Both the position numbers and the translations under genes were made by a program. A stretch of 64,000 nt of DNA from assembly GCA_964425915.1 (NCBI GenBank), contig CAYROO010000001.1:186001-250000 (forward strand), given 5' to 3'. The DNA comes from Polycyclovorans sp964425915. GTDB lineage: Bacteria > Pseudomonadota > Gammaproteobacteria > Nevskiales > Nevskiaceae. Shown here piece after piece: positions 51,338 to 60,754 of the stretch. The notes under the pieces are model-generated. The model worked only from the letters and a program-made list of their open reading frames with translations, was not told the DNA's origin and did not search any database. Position 1 is the stretch's first letter. The number at the start of each line of letters is the position of its first letter.

Positions 51338-54300
51338 ATGACCCCGAAGATCCGTGCCCTGCTCACCGGATGCCTGCTGATGCTGCTGGCGGCAGCGCCG
51401 GCACGATCCCTGGCGGATGATCTGGAGATCTACCAGAACCCCACCGCCAATCTGGTGACGCCACCGGCCACGGTGCTGGTGCTGGATCTCAACCTGCTGG
51501 GCATCTGCAACAACGTGTTGCTCAGCGGCAGCGACCCCGACAATCCACAGCTGTGCCTCAACATCACCAGCAACATGTTGCTGGGCGAGGTGCTGGGCGG
51601 TCTCAGCAACGACCCGGCCGGACTGCTCAGCAGCTTGTTGCTGGGGACCGGCGGTACCAACGCCGACCGGGCGCGGGCACTGTGCAATCTCTACGGCATT
51701 CTTGGCATCAATTCCCCGGTGGTGCAGCTACCGCTGGTGGGCGGCCTGCTTGCACTCTTGTTGGGCGGGGTTTCCACGCTCACCTGCGGCACCCTGGAAT
51801 TCCTGCTGGGCATCCCGCTGCTCAGTTCAATTCTCAACGGCCTGCTCGGCGGCTTCGTCGGGCAGCTGGTCACCGGCTTGCTCAACCCCCTGTTGAATAC
51901 GGCGGTCGGCCAGCTACCCGGCACCGTCACCGGCTTGCTCAACAGCACCATCAGTGGCGCCCTGAACCTCGGCCAAGTCGGCCTGGTGGGGCTGCTGGAG
52001 TCCATCCTCAACAACCTGGTCAACTCACAGGTGGCGATCATGGTGTCGCACGGCGATCGCGCCAGTTTCGCCGGGGCGCCCGCGGCCACCTGTGCGTTCG
52101 GTGAGCAGGCCTCGATTCCCACCAGTCGGCGGCAAACGCCCAACTGCAGCAATGGCGCCTATTTCCTGCTGGGAATGACCGATCTTGTCGACCAAGGTAC
52201 GGTCAACCAGGTGATTTCCCGGGTGGTCACCCTGCTGACCAATACGCTGTCACCCGCCAATCTGCTCAATAGCGTGACGGCCCTTGCGGGTGCTGCGCTG
52301 ACCACACCGACCCGCCTGCTGCCCCCGTTTCAGGGCAAGGAGGTCTACGCCGAACTGACCCACTATCTGGCCGGGGACGAGGTCTACAACGGCCCGCTGA
52401 ACCGCTGGGACGGCCTCACCGGCCTGTTGACCCGGGATACCAGCATCGAGGTCGGCGGCCGCTATCAGGCGCCCGATCTCAGCTGCGATGTGGTGAACGT
52501 GGTCAATGTCCAGCTCACCAACAGCCAGCTCGATAACGAATCCGATGCCACCCTCGCGGCCTACTACCCCAGTGCCGGGGCGAACCCGGATTTCGTGGAT
52601 ATCGTCCAGGCCGCCCAGGACACCGGGTTCAGCCGTGGCAGCCAACAGATCAAGCTGAACTCCTTCTTCGTGGTGCAGGACAACTTGAGCAGCCTCGGCA
52701 GTCTCACCGGCGCCGGTCTCAACGTACTCAACTATGCCAACAGCCTCGGCTTGCTGGGGTTGGGTCAGACCATCGCCGAGCTGGTGGTGCCCACCCTGGA
52801 GGTCAACGCCTCGCTGCTGACCCCCAGCACCACCCTGGACCTGACCGCGCCCAACCGGCTGCTACCCCCGGCCTATTTCCCGTTGTTCCGCCCCGCCGCT
52901 GACCAGTTGCCGCGCTGGGACGGCAATCTCAAGCGCCTCGAACTGGCCGACGACCGTTACCGAGATGTCCGAGGCGACGATGCCGTCGATGCGGATGGCC
53001 GGCTGCGGGAAGGGGCACTGACCGGCTGGACCAACCCCGCCACTCTCGGTACCGCCACCGGCGACGGCGACGCCATCCGCCTCGGTGGCGCCGGCAGCCG
53101 TATCCCGATGTCGGGCCGTAGCAACACCGATACCGGCGCCCGCAAACTGTTGTTCGACCGCAGCGTCGGCGGCGCCTTGGTGATGAGCAACCTCAACGTC
53201 GATGACAGCACCCTGCGTACCGAGCTGCGTCCGATCCTGGGCGCAGCCAGCGACAGCGAAACCCAGGCCCTGATGCTTTACGCACGCGGCTACGAGGTCG
53301 GTACCACTGCCGCGCCAGCGGCCAACCTGGCCGCAGTCAGCGAGCGCCCCTGGCGGCACGGCGCGGTCCTGCACTCCCAGCCCGTCGCCATCAATTACGG
53401 CGCACGCGGCGGCCATCCTGCGGATCAGCCCGACATCCGCATCCTCTACGGCGCCAGCGATGGCTGGCTGCGGATGGTGCGCGACAGGTTGCCCAATGGA
53501 AACCTGGCCGGTGACGAGTCCTGGGCCTTCATGCCGCAGGCGGTGATGCCGCAGCAAAAGATCCTGCGCGACAACAGCGCCGGACGGCCCTTCCCTTACG
53601 GCGTCGACGGTAGTCCCACCGTCATCATTCAGGACCGCGACGGCAACGGCGGGCCAGGCGATGGCGCCATCGACGATGCCGACGACCGGGTCTGGGCTTT
53701 CTTCGGCCTGCGCCGCGGTGGACGGGGTCTCTACGGCCTGGATCTGCGCAACCCCAACGAACCCGCCCTGCTTTGGCGGATCGGACCTTCCGGACTGGTC
53801 AGCAACCAGGCCATCGCCGGATTGCCCGCCAACGCCTACGCCGAACTGGGGCTCACCTTCAGCCAACCCCAAGCCGCGCGGCTGCGGATCGACGGCCAGG
53901 ACCGCATCGTGCTGATCTTCGGCGGCGGCTATGACGGCGGCCGCACGGCCGCCAATGCCCGCCTCAACAAGGACGCCGAAGCCGCCAGCGACAACGTGAT
54001 GGGCACCGACGACACGGTGGGGAATGCCCTATTCGTGATCGACGCCGAGTCCGGCGAACTGCTGTGGAAAGCCACCCGCGGCACACTGGATGTGGCAGCC
54101 CCCTATCTCTCGGCAGAGCGACGTTTCCGCCACCCACTGCTGCAGGACAGCATCGCAGCCGATGTTGAACTCGCCGATCTCGATGGCGATGGCTACATTG
54201 ACCGCCTGTATGTCGGCGACACCGGTGGGCGGCTGTGGCGCGCAGACTTCACCGGTGACGACCGCGCCAACTGGACCCTGGGTCCGATTGCCAGCGTCGG

Positions 54301-55018
54301 CCGACATGACACCGCCAACGTCGCCAACGACCGGCGCTTCTTCCACGCCGTCGACATTGTGCCGGTGCGCACCGTCACCGAGGCCTACGATGCCGTGGTG
54401 TTTGCCACCGGCAATCGCGCCGACCCACTGGAGCGAGTCACCGCCAACGCCCTTTACGTACTTCGCGACAACCGCGCCAGCGGCAGCGTGGCGGCCGAAG
54501 ACCTGATCGTCGCCGAAGCCAACCTGCCCGGGCATCTGGACTTCGCCGACCTCACGGCGGCCTGCGCCAACGCTGCTGCTGTCGACTGCAGTGCCGGGCT
54601 GGATGTCGACACCGGTTGGCGTGTGCAACTCACGGATGCCGGTGAGAAGGGCTTTGCGCAGCCGCTCACCTTGGGGGGCACCGTCTTTCTCAGCACCTAT
54701 GTGCCGCCAGACCCAGCGACCGCCACCTGCGCGCCGCGCGAAGGCGGCGGCAAGGTGTATGCGGTGAACCTTGCCGACAGCCGGCCGGTGTCCGGCGGTG
54801 TGCTGGGGATTGCGGATGGCGGCGGTGCCGGCGGGCAGCGGGCACGGCCGGCACGCGCGCCGGGCCTCCCGGGAGACCTCGCCATGGCTGACGTCGGTAC
54901 AGCGCGCACCGGCAACGAAGTGCTCAATGTCGACATGCCGCGCTTTTTCCCCATTTACTGGCGCGAGCGGCGCGGCGAAGATGAGCGCCCCGTGCCGCAA
55001 CCGACACCTGCCCCATGA
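51338..55018 (+). CDS. pilY1: PilY1-like tip protein with Gly/Leu-rich N-terminal region, second cluster
   Basis: 1226-aa PilY1 paralogue. Signal peptide to about residue 26 (ARSLADD). Where vWA-bearing PilY1 proteins have DxSGS, this protein reads TVLVLDLNLLGICNN; residues 60-230 are very rich in Leu/Gly/Val/Asn (LLGGFVGQLVTGLLNPLL) before QVAIMVSHGDR resumes a vWA-like strand. The C-terminal propeller is normal: RILYGASDGWLRMV and the calcium loop ADLDGDGYIDRLYVGDTGG. ATG 51338 follows pilX by ten bases; the longer frame from 51146 lies in pilX. The N-terminal region is not like the first-cluster PilY1. Confidence 0.87.
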   Translation: MTPKIRALLTGCLLMLLAAAPARSLADDLEIYQNPTANLVTPPATVLVLDLNLLGICNNVLLSGSDPDNPQLCLNITSNMLLGEVLGGLSNDPAGLLSSLLLGTGGTNADRARALCNLYGILGINSPVVQLPLVGGLLALLLGGVSTLTCGTLEFLLGIPLLSSILNGLLGGFVGQLVTGLLNPLLNTAVGQLPGTVTGLLNSTISGALNLGQVGLVGLLESILNNLVNSQVAIMVSHGDRASFAGAPAATCAFGEQASIPTSRRQTPNCSNGAYFLLGMTDLVDQGTVNQVISRVVTLLTNTLSPANLLNSVTALAGAALTTPTRLLPPFQGKEVYAELTHYLAGDEVYNGPLNRWDGLTGLLTRDTSIEVGGRYQAPDLSCDVVNVVNVQLTNSQLDNESDATLAAYYPSAGANPDFVDIVQAAQDTGFSRGSQQIKLNSFFVVQDNLSSLGSLTGAGLNVLNYANSLGLLGLGQTIAELVVPTLEVNASLLTPSTTLDLTAPNRLLPPAYFPLFRPAADQLPRWDGNLKRLELADDRYRDVRGDDAVDADGRLREGALTGWTNPATLGTATGDGDAIRLGGAGSRIPMSGRSNTDTGARKLLFDRSVGGALVMSNLNVDDSTLRTELRPILGAASDSETQALMLYARGYEVGTTAAPAANLAAVSERPWRHGAVLHSQPVAINYGARGGHPADQPDIRILYGASDGWLRMVRDRLPNGNLAGDESWAFMPQAVMPQQKILRDNSAGRPFPYGVDGSPTVIIQDRDGNGGPGDGAIDDADDRVWAFFGLRRGGRGLYGLDLRNPNEPALLWRIGPSGLVSNQAIAGLPANAYAELGLTFSQPQAARLRIDGQDRIVLIFGGGYDGGRTAANARLNKDAEAASDNVMGTDDTVGNALFVIDAESGELLWKATRGTLDVAAPYLSAERRFRHPLLQDSIAADVELADLDGDGYIDRLYVGDTGGRLWRADFTGDDRANWTLGPIASVGRHDTANVANDRRFFHAVDIVPVRTVTEAYDAVVFATGNRADPLERVTANALYVLRDNRASGSVAAEDLIVAEANLPGHLDFADLTAACANAAAVDCSAGLDVDTGWRVQLTDAGEKGFAQPLTLGGTVFLSTYVPPDPATATCAPREGGGKVYAVNLADSRPVSGGVLGIADGGGAGGQRARPARAPGLPGDLAMADVGTARTGNEVLNVDMPRFFPIYWRERRGEDERPVPQPTPAP

Positions 55019-55467
55019 GCCTTGCGCTGCCGCGCCTCCGCGGCTTCACCCTGATCGAACTGGTCATCGTCATCACGCTGATTGCCGTGCTGGCCTCGAT
55101 CGCCATTCCCAGCTACCGCAACTACGTGATGCGCGGCCACCGCACCGTCGCCAAGACCGCGCTGGTTGAATTGCAGGCGCGTCAAGAGGGGTACTACGTC
55201 GACCGCAAGCGATACGCCACGCTGCTGACCCGCCTCGCCTACCCCTCGGATCCGGTCTGGATCACCGCCACCGGGGAACCCGACACCAGCGCACAGCCCG
55301 ACAGCATCTACCGGATTGAGCTGGCCAACGTCACCGCCACCGACTACACACTACAGGCGGTCCCGGTCGGCGCGCAGGCCGACGACAGCCGATGTGGCAC
55401 GCTCACGGTGGTGGCCAGTGGTCGCAAGTCGGCCAGCGGCAGCGACGGCGTAGACTGCTGGCGTTAG
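55015..55467 (+). CDS. pilE: Type IV pilin-like protein PilE, second cluster
   Basis: 150-aa pilin: LRG-FTLIELVIVITLIAVLASIAIPSYRNYV, then GHRTVAKTALVELQARQEGYYVDRKRYA and a C-terminal disulfide pair (DSRCGTL, DCWR). ATGA overlap with the PilY1-like gene. Its stop overlaps that of convergent ispH by three bases. Confidence 0.9.
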   Translation: MSLALPRLRGFTLIELVIVITLIAVLASIAIPSYRNYVMRGHRTVAKTALVELQARQEGYYVDRKRYATLLTRLAYPSDPVWITATGEPDTSAQPDSIYRIELANVTATDYTLQAVPVGAQADDSRCGTLTVVASGRKSASGSDGVDCWR

Positions 55468-56423
55468 CGCTGCGGTCGCTCGCCGACGGCGCGACGCAGC
55501 GCCGGCGGCAGTGAAAACACGATGTGCTCGGCCCGGCCGGACAGCTCTTCGACGGCGCGTCCGCCCAAGGCCCGCAAGCGCTCCACCACCTGCTGTACCA
55601 GCACCTCCGGTGCGCTGGCCCCTGCAGTGACGCCGACGCGCTGGCGGCCGCTGACCCAGGCCGGATCGATATCGTCGGGCCCATCGATCAGATAGGCAGG
55701 CACCCCGCGCAACTCCGCCAGCTCACGCAGTCGGTTGGAGTTGGAGCTGTTCTTGGAACCGACCACCAGTAGCACATCACACTGACCGGAGAGCTGCTTG
55801 ACCGCATCCTGACGGTTGGTGGTGGCGTAGCAGATGTCGTCCTTGCGCGGGCCGAGGATGGCTGGGAACCGCGCGCGCAGCGCATCGATCACCCGTGCAG
55901 TGTCGTCCATCGACAGCGTGGTTTGCGTCACATAGGCCATATGGCTTGGGTTGCGGGGGGTCAGCGTGGCGACATCGTCCGGGGTTTCCACCAGATAGAT
56001 CTGGCCGCCATGCCGACTGTCGAACTGCCCCATGGTGCCTTCCACCTCAGGGTGCCCCTGGTGACCGATCAGAATCACCTCCCGCGCCTCGCGGGCGTAG
56101 CGCTGCACCTCGATGTGCACCTTGGTGACCAGCGGACAGGTGGCGTCGAACACAGTCAGTCCGCGCGCCTGTGCATCCTCACGCACCTGCTGGGACACCC
56201 CGTGCGCCGAGAAAATGCAGGTAGCACCGGCCGGAATCTCCGAGACCTCTTCCACAAAAATGGCGCCTTTGGCCTTGAGGTTATCAACCACGAAGCGGTT
56301 GTGGACCACTTCGTGCCGCACATAAATCGGGCTCCCCAGCGCGTCCAACGCGCGCTCGACAATCTCGATGGCGCGGTCGACGCCGGCACAGAAACCGCGG
56401 GGATTGGCGAGCACGATATCCAT
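55464..56423 (-). CDS. ispH: 4-hydroxy-3-methylbut-2-enyl diphosphate reductase IspH
   Basis: [4Fe-4S] reductase completing the MEP isoprenoid pathway. 319 aa with the three cluster cysteines in NPRGFCAGVDRAI, DATCPLVTKVH and DDICYATTNRQ, plus GHQGHPEVEGTMGQ and SSNSNRLRELA. ATG 56423 shares one base with the lspA stop (TGATG). ispH beside a minor-pilin cluster is a conserved pseudomonad/xanthomonad arrangement. Confidence 0.96.
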   Translation of the reverse strand: MDIVLANPRGFCAGVDRAIEIVERALDALGSPIYVRHEVVHNRFVVDNLKAKGAIFVEEVSEIPAGATCIFSAHGVSQQVREDAQARGLTVFDATCPLVTKVHIEVQRYAREAREVILIGHQGHPEVEGTMGQFDSRHGGQIYLVETPDDVATLTPRNPSHMAYVTQTTLSMDDTARVIDALRARFPAILGPRKDDICYATTNRQDAVKQLSGQCDVLLVVGSKNSSNSNRLRELAELRGVPAYLIDGPDDIDPAWVSGRQRVGVTAGASAPEVLVQQVVERLRALGGRAVEELSGRAEHIVFSLPPALRRAVGERPQR

Positions 56424-56917
56424 CAGTCGGTACTCCGTGCGGCACGCTCGCGCCGCCATTGCAGGATGGAGTCCAGAATCAGCAGACCCGCCCCGATGGT
56501 AATCGCGGTGTCGGCGATGTTGAAGGCGGCGAAATGCCAGCTGCCCCAGTAGAAGTCGATGAAGTCGACCACGTAGCCGCGGGTGACCCGATCAATCACA
56601 TTGCCGAGGGCGCCGCCGAGAATCAGCGCAAGCCCCACCGCCACCAGCCGTTCGCCCTGCGGGTGGCGTCGCAACCAGATCAGAATCCCGACACTGACCG
56701 CCACCCCCAGCACGACGAAAAACGCGGGCGGCGCCTCCGACAGCATGGAGAACGCCGCGCCGGTATTTTTGAGATACACCAGGTTGAAATGCGGCATCAC
56801 CGGAATCGAATCGAACCATTCCAGATTGCGCACCACCAGCTGCTTGGTCACTTGGTCCAGCAGCATCACCGCCGCGGACAGCCACAACCAGTAAACATTC
56901 TTGTACTGAAAGGACAT
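56423..56917 (-). CDS. lspA: Lipoprotein signal peptidase LspA
   Basis: Inner-membrane aspartic protease that cleaves prolipoprotein signal peptides. 164 aa with four helices; catalytic aspartates in GNVIDRV and FNIADTAITIG, and NLVYLKNTGAAFSML is family-typical. ATG 56917 (MSFQYKNVYWLWL) lies eight bases after the ileS stop; the longer open frame from 57043 overlaps ileS. ileS-lspA-ispH order is conserved. Confidence 0.95.
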   Translation of the reverse strand: MSFQYKNVYWLWLSAAVMLLDQVTKQLVVRNLEWFDSIPVMPHFNLVYLKNTGAAFSMLSEAPPAFFVVLGVAVSVGILIWLRRHPQGERLVAVGLALILGGALGNVIDRVTRGYVVDFIDFYWGSWHFAAFNIADTAITIGAGLLILDSILQWRRERAARSTD

Positions 56918-56925
56918 GGCGGTTC

Positions 56926-59709
56926 TCAGATGAACTGACGCTGCTCGCCACCGCCATCGATGTTGTCGACACAGCGGCCGCACAGCGTGGGATGGGCGGC
57001 ATGCTGGCCAACATCCGCCCGGTAGTGCCAACAGCGCTCGCACTTGGGGTCGGGGCTGGGCAGCGCATGGACCACCAGCTGATCGCCGCCCTCCAGGGTA
57101 AATGCGACACCGTCGGCCGTGTCGACCACCTCGGCCGCCGAGGTCATGAACCAGAAGCGAAGCTCCTCACCCGGCGCGCGAAGCGCCTCGGCCAGCGCCG
57201 GGCTGGCCGCCAGCTGCACACACGCCGACAGCGGGCTACCGATCTGGCCGCTACCGCGCAGGTCCTCCAGCACCTTCTTCACGGCATCCCGCGCCTGTTG
57301 TAGCCGGACCCAGTCAAGCCGGTCCGCCGCCACCGATGGAAACCGGTGCCAGGGCTGGGCAAACACCGAGGCGTTGCGGTCACCGGGCAACAGTCGCCAG
57401 ATCTCGTCGGCTGTGAACGACAGGATCGGCGCAATCCAGCGCACCAGCCCCTCGGCGATGTGCAGCAGCGCGGTCTGCGCCGACCGTCGCGCCAGACTGG
57501 CGCGGGGTGTGGTGTAGAGCCGGTCCTTGAGCAGGTCCAGATAGAGGCCGCCCAGGTCATTGACGCAATAGTTGTGCAGCGCGTGATAAACCCGATGGAA
57601 CTCACGGTCGCGATAGGCCGCCTGCAACTCAGCCTGCACCCGGCTGGCCTCGGCAATCGCCCAGGCGTCGATCGCCACCAGCTCGGCCGGCGCCACCCCC
57701 TGGGTGGCCGGGTCGAAGCCATCGAGGGCGCCCAGCAGATAGCGTGCGGTGTTGCGGATACGCCGATAGGCATCGGCGATGCGCTTCAACAGATTGTCTG
57801 AGATGGCGATCTCGCCGGCATAGTCGCTGCTGGCCACCCACAGGCGCAGGACATCGGCACCGAGCGTGCTGGTCACCTTCTGCGGCGCCACCACATTGCC
57901 CAGACTCTTCGACATCTTGCGGCCCTGCTCGTCCACCGTGAAGCCGTGGGTGAGCACACTGCGATACGGGGCGCGCCCCTGCATGGCGACCGAGGTCAAC
58001 AACGAGGACTGGAACCAGCCGCGGTGTTGATCGGACCCTTCCAGATAAATATCAGCCTGGTCCGGTGGGGTGCGACCGTTGGCGATGAAGCTGGCCTGAT
58101 GCACTACGCCGGAATCGAACCAGACGTCCAGCGTGTCGGTGCACTTCTCATAGTCGTCGCTCACGCCCCAATCGGCGGCGGTGGTGCCGAACCAGGCTTC
58201 CAGACCCTCCTGCGCCACCGCATCGGCGACCCGCCGCAGCAGCGCCGGGGTATCGGGGTGCAGCTGCTGGTGTTCACGATGCACGAAGACCGCCATCGGC
58301 ACGCCCCAGAAGCGCTGCCGCGAGATACACCAGTCCGGGCGGCCTTCGATCATCCGGGCGATCCGCGCTTCGCCCCAGCCAGGGATCCAGCGCGTGTCGC
58401 CGATCGCCTGTCCGGCACCCGATCGCAGCCCGGCCTGATCCATGGCAATGAACCATTGCGGGGTCGCACGCTGGATCAGCGGCGACTTGTGGCGCCAGCA
58501 ATGGGGATAGCTGTGATGCAGCTTGCCGTGATGCACCAGGGCGCCGGCAGCGGACAGTGCCTCAATCACCACCGCGTCGGCCTTGCGCACATGCAGCCCG
58601 GCCACCACCGGCGTCCCTTCGATGAAGACGCCGTTGGAGGCCACCGGGTTGTACACCGTCAGCCCGGCGGCGCGGCCCACCGCATAGTCATCGGCGCCAT
58701 GGGCCGGCGCGGTATGGACCAGTCCGGTCCCCGCGTCCAGTGTCACATGGTCACCGGCAAGCACCGGCACGTCGCGGTGGGCGAACGGATGGTGTGCGCG
58801 CGCATCAACCAGCGCTTCACCGCGGACACAGGCGAGGATCTCGGCGTCGCCACCGACACGAGCCGCCAGCGCCGCAACCAGCTCGGCCGCCAACACCAGA
58901 CAGCGCCCTGCAAGACGCACCAGAGCGTAATCGAGTGCCGCATTGACACAGATGGCCTGGTTGGCTGGCAGCGTCCATGGCGTGGTGGTCCAGATGACGA
59001 AGGCGGCGCCAGGAGCGGCTTCCAGGCCAAACCGGCGGGCGATGTCGGCTTCATCGACCGCGGCGAAGGCGACGTCGATCGCCTCTGATGTCTTGTCCTG
59101 GTATTCCACCTCGGCTTCGGCCAGCGACGAGCCACAGTCGAGACACCAATGCACCGGCTTGAAGCCGCGGACCACGTGACCGTTCTCGGCGATCCGCGCC
59201 AACACCCGCAGCTGCTCGGCCTCGAAACCCGGTTGCATGGTCAGATACGGGTGGTCCCAGTCGGCCAGCACGCCGAGACGTTCGAAATCGACCCGCTGGC
59301 GCTGCACTTGTTCTGCCGCGTACTCGCGGCAGCGAGCGCGGAATTCGGCAGCACTGAGCTTGTCGCCCACCTTTCCGAATTTCTTTTCCACCTGCAGTTC
59401 AATCGGCAAGCCGTGGCAATCCCAGCCGGGGACAAAGGCCGCCTGAAAGCCGTCTAGGCGGGCCGCCTTCACCACGATGTCCTTCAGCACCTTGTTGACG
59501 GCATGGCCGATATGGATGTCGCCATTGGCATACGGTGGGCCATCCACCAGCCAGAACGGCGCGGCGCCCTCGCCGGCTGCCTGCACCGCGGCATAGGTGT
59601 TTTCGGCTTGCCAGCGGGCCAACATCTCGGGCTCACGCTTGGCCAGCTGCGCCTGCATGGGAAAGGCCGTTTCCGGCAGGTTGAGGGTGGCCTTGTAGTC
59701 GGTACTCAC
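56926..59709 (-). CDS. ileS: Isoleucyl-tRNA synthetase IleS
   Basis: Class I synthetase charging tRNA-Ile with editing. 927 aa: HIGH motif GDIHIGHAVNK, editing domain (TTTPWTLPANQAICV), KMSKS motif GRKMSKSLGNV, anticodon-binding domain and C-terminal zinc-binding CERCWHYRADVG...LCGRCVDN. It starts with GTG at 59709 (MSTDYKATLNLPETAF); no ATG is available. Followed by lspA. Confidence 0.96.
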   Translation of the reverse strand: MSTDYKATLNLPETAFPMQAQLAKREPEMLARWQAENTYAAVQAAGEGAAPFWLVDGPPYANGDIHIGHAVNKVLKDIVVKAARLDGFQAAFVPGWDCHGLPIELQVEKKFGKVGDKLSAAEFRARCREYAAEQVQRQRVDFERLGVLADWDHPYLTMQPGFEAEQLRVLARIAENGHVVRGFKPVHWCLDCGSSLAEAEVEYQDKTSEAIDVAFAAVDEADIARRFGLEAAPGAAFVIWTTTPWTLPANQAICVNAALDYALVRLAGRCLVLAAELVAALAARVGGDAEILACVRGEALVDARAHHPFAHRDVPVLAGDHVTLDAGTGLVHTAPAHGADDYAVGRAAGLTVYNPVASNGVFIEGTPVVAGLHVRKADAVVIEALSAAGALVHHGKLHHSYPHCWRHKSPLIQRATPQWFIAMDQAGLRSGAGQAIGDTRWIPGWGEARIARMIEGRPDWCISRQRFWGVPMAVFVHREHQQLHPDTPALLRRVADAVAQEGLEAWFGTTAADWGVSDDYEKCTDTLDVWFDSGVVHQASFIANGRTPPDQADIYLEGSDQHRGWFQSSLLTSVAMQGRAPYRSVLTHGFTVDEQGRKMSKSLGNVVAPQKVTSTLGADVLRLWVASSDYAGEIAISDNLLKRIADAYRRIRNTARYLLGALDGFDPATQGVAPAELVAIDAWAIAEASRVQAELQAAYRDREFHRVYHALHNYCVNDLGGLYLDLLKDRLYTTPRASLARRSAQTALLHIAEGLVRWIAPILSFTADEIWRLLPGDRNASVFAQPWHRFPSVAADRLDWVRLQQARDAVKKVLEDLRGSGQIGSPLSACVQLAASPALAEALRAPGEELRFWFMTSAAEVVDTADGVAFTLEGGDQLVVHALPSPDPKCERCWHYRADVGQHAAHPTLCGRCVDNIDGGGEQRQFI

Positions 59710-59781
59710 AACGTCAGCTCGTCAGGGTCTTGGGGGGCGGGCCGTGTCGCAGTTGCCCACGGCCCACACAGTGTAAGGAAG

Positions 59782-59801
59782 CCCGCCCGCAGGCGGGCGG
59801 G
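59782..59801. repeat. Inverted repeat in the ribF-ileS gap
   Basis: CCCGCCCGC-AG-GCGGGCGGG: 9-bp perfect arms between the ribF stop and the ileS start, followed on the minus strand by TTCCTTAC. It could be an intercistronic attenuator or a REP-like unit; similar CCTGCAGGCGG-type hairpins occur at 4074-4085. Confidence 0.45.
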
Positions 59802-59809
59802 ACACAGCA

Positions 59810-60754
59810 TCATGGCGGGGCGTGGAGGCCGGCATCGTGCAGCCATGTGGCCGCCGCATCGCGGTCCAGATGCATCTGTCGCTTGAGGGCATCGAGTGAC
59901 GGAAAACGCTGCTCCGGCCGCAGGAATTGATGGAACCGCACAGCGACGCACTGTCCGTAGAGATCGCCCGGCGGACGGAGGCAATGCACTTCCAGCAGCG
60001 CAGGTGTACCCCCCAGCGTAGGTCGCACGCCCAGATTGGCAACGCCGGGAAGGCAGACCCCGTCTCGGCAGAGGGTCACCGCGTAGACGCCCTTGCGCAG
60101 TGCCAACGGTCGCTGCAGTGGCAGGTTGGCCGTTGGCATGTCGAGGGTGCGACCCAGGCGCAACCCAACCCGCACGCGACCGACCACGGTGTAGGCACGG
60201 CCCAGCAGCTGCGCAACGGTGGGCAGGTCAGCCGCGCCCAGCGCGTCCCGCAGTGCCGTCGAGCTACAGCGTATTGCGCCTGCCTGTACGGTATCGATGG
60301 TATCGACGGCAAAACCACGTGCGATGCCGGCAGCCTGCAGCGCCGCATAGTCACCCTGGCGCGACTGCCCGAAGCGGAAGTCGTCTCCCACCACCACGGC
60401 GCGGGCCCCGAGGTCGCGGCACAGCAGCTCGTCAACGAAGGCCGTTGCCGAGTAGGCGGCGAAGCGGGCGTCGAATCGCTGCACCAGCACCTGGTCGACC
60501 CCGTGATCGGCCAGATCCGCCAGCTTGCTGCGCAAGGTGTTGACCCTCGGCGGCGCCAGCTCAGGCGCGAAAAACTCGCGTGGTGTCGGCTCGAAGGTCA
60601 GCACGGTCAACGGCAAACCCAGTCGCTCGGCGTGATGCCGGGCGCGTTCGATCAGCGCCTGATGGCCCAGATGAACCCCATCGAAATTGCCGATCGTCAC
60701 CACCGAGGGGCGATGCGCCGGGCGCGCGTTGTGCTGACCGCGGATCAGCTTCAT
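59810..60754 (-). CDS. ribF: Bifunctional riboflavin kinase / FAD synthetase RibF
   Basis: Makes FMN and FAD from riboflavin. 314 aa: N-terminal adenylyltransferase with TIGNFDGVHLGHQALI, GDDFRFGQSRQGD and SSTALRDAL; C-terminal kinase with GRTLDMPTANL, KGVYAV and GVANLGVRPT. ATG 60754 (MKLIRGQHN) overlaps the murJ stop by four bases. FAD supply also matters for the SdhA, NadB, FadE and ThiO enzymes in this window, though no link is implied by position. Confidence 0.95.
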   Translation of the reverse strand: MKLIRGQHNARPAHRPSVVTIGNFDGVHLGHQALIERARHHAERLGLPLTVLTFEPTPREFFAPELAPPRVNTLRSKLADLADHGVDQVLVQRFDARFAAYSATAFVDELLCRDLGARAVVVGDDFRFGQSRQGDYAALQAAGIARGFAVDTIDTVQAGAIRCSSTALRDALGAADLPTVAQLLGRAYTVVGRVRVGLRLGRTLDMPTANLPLQRPLALRKGVYAVTLCRDGVCLPGVANLGVRPTLGGTPALLEVHCLRPPGDLYGQCVAVRFHQFLRPEQRFPSLDALKRQMHLDRDAAATWLHDAGLHAPP

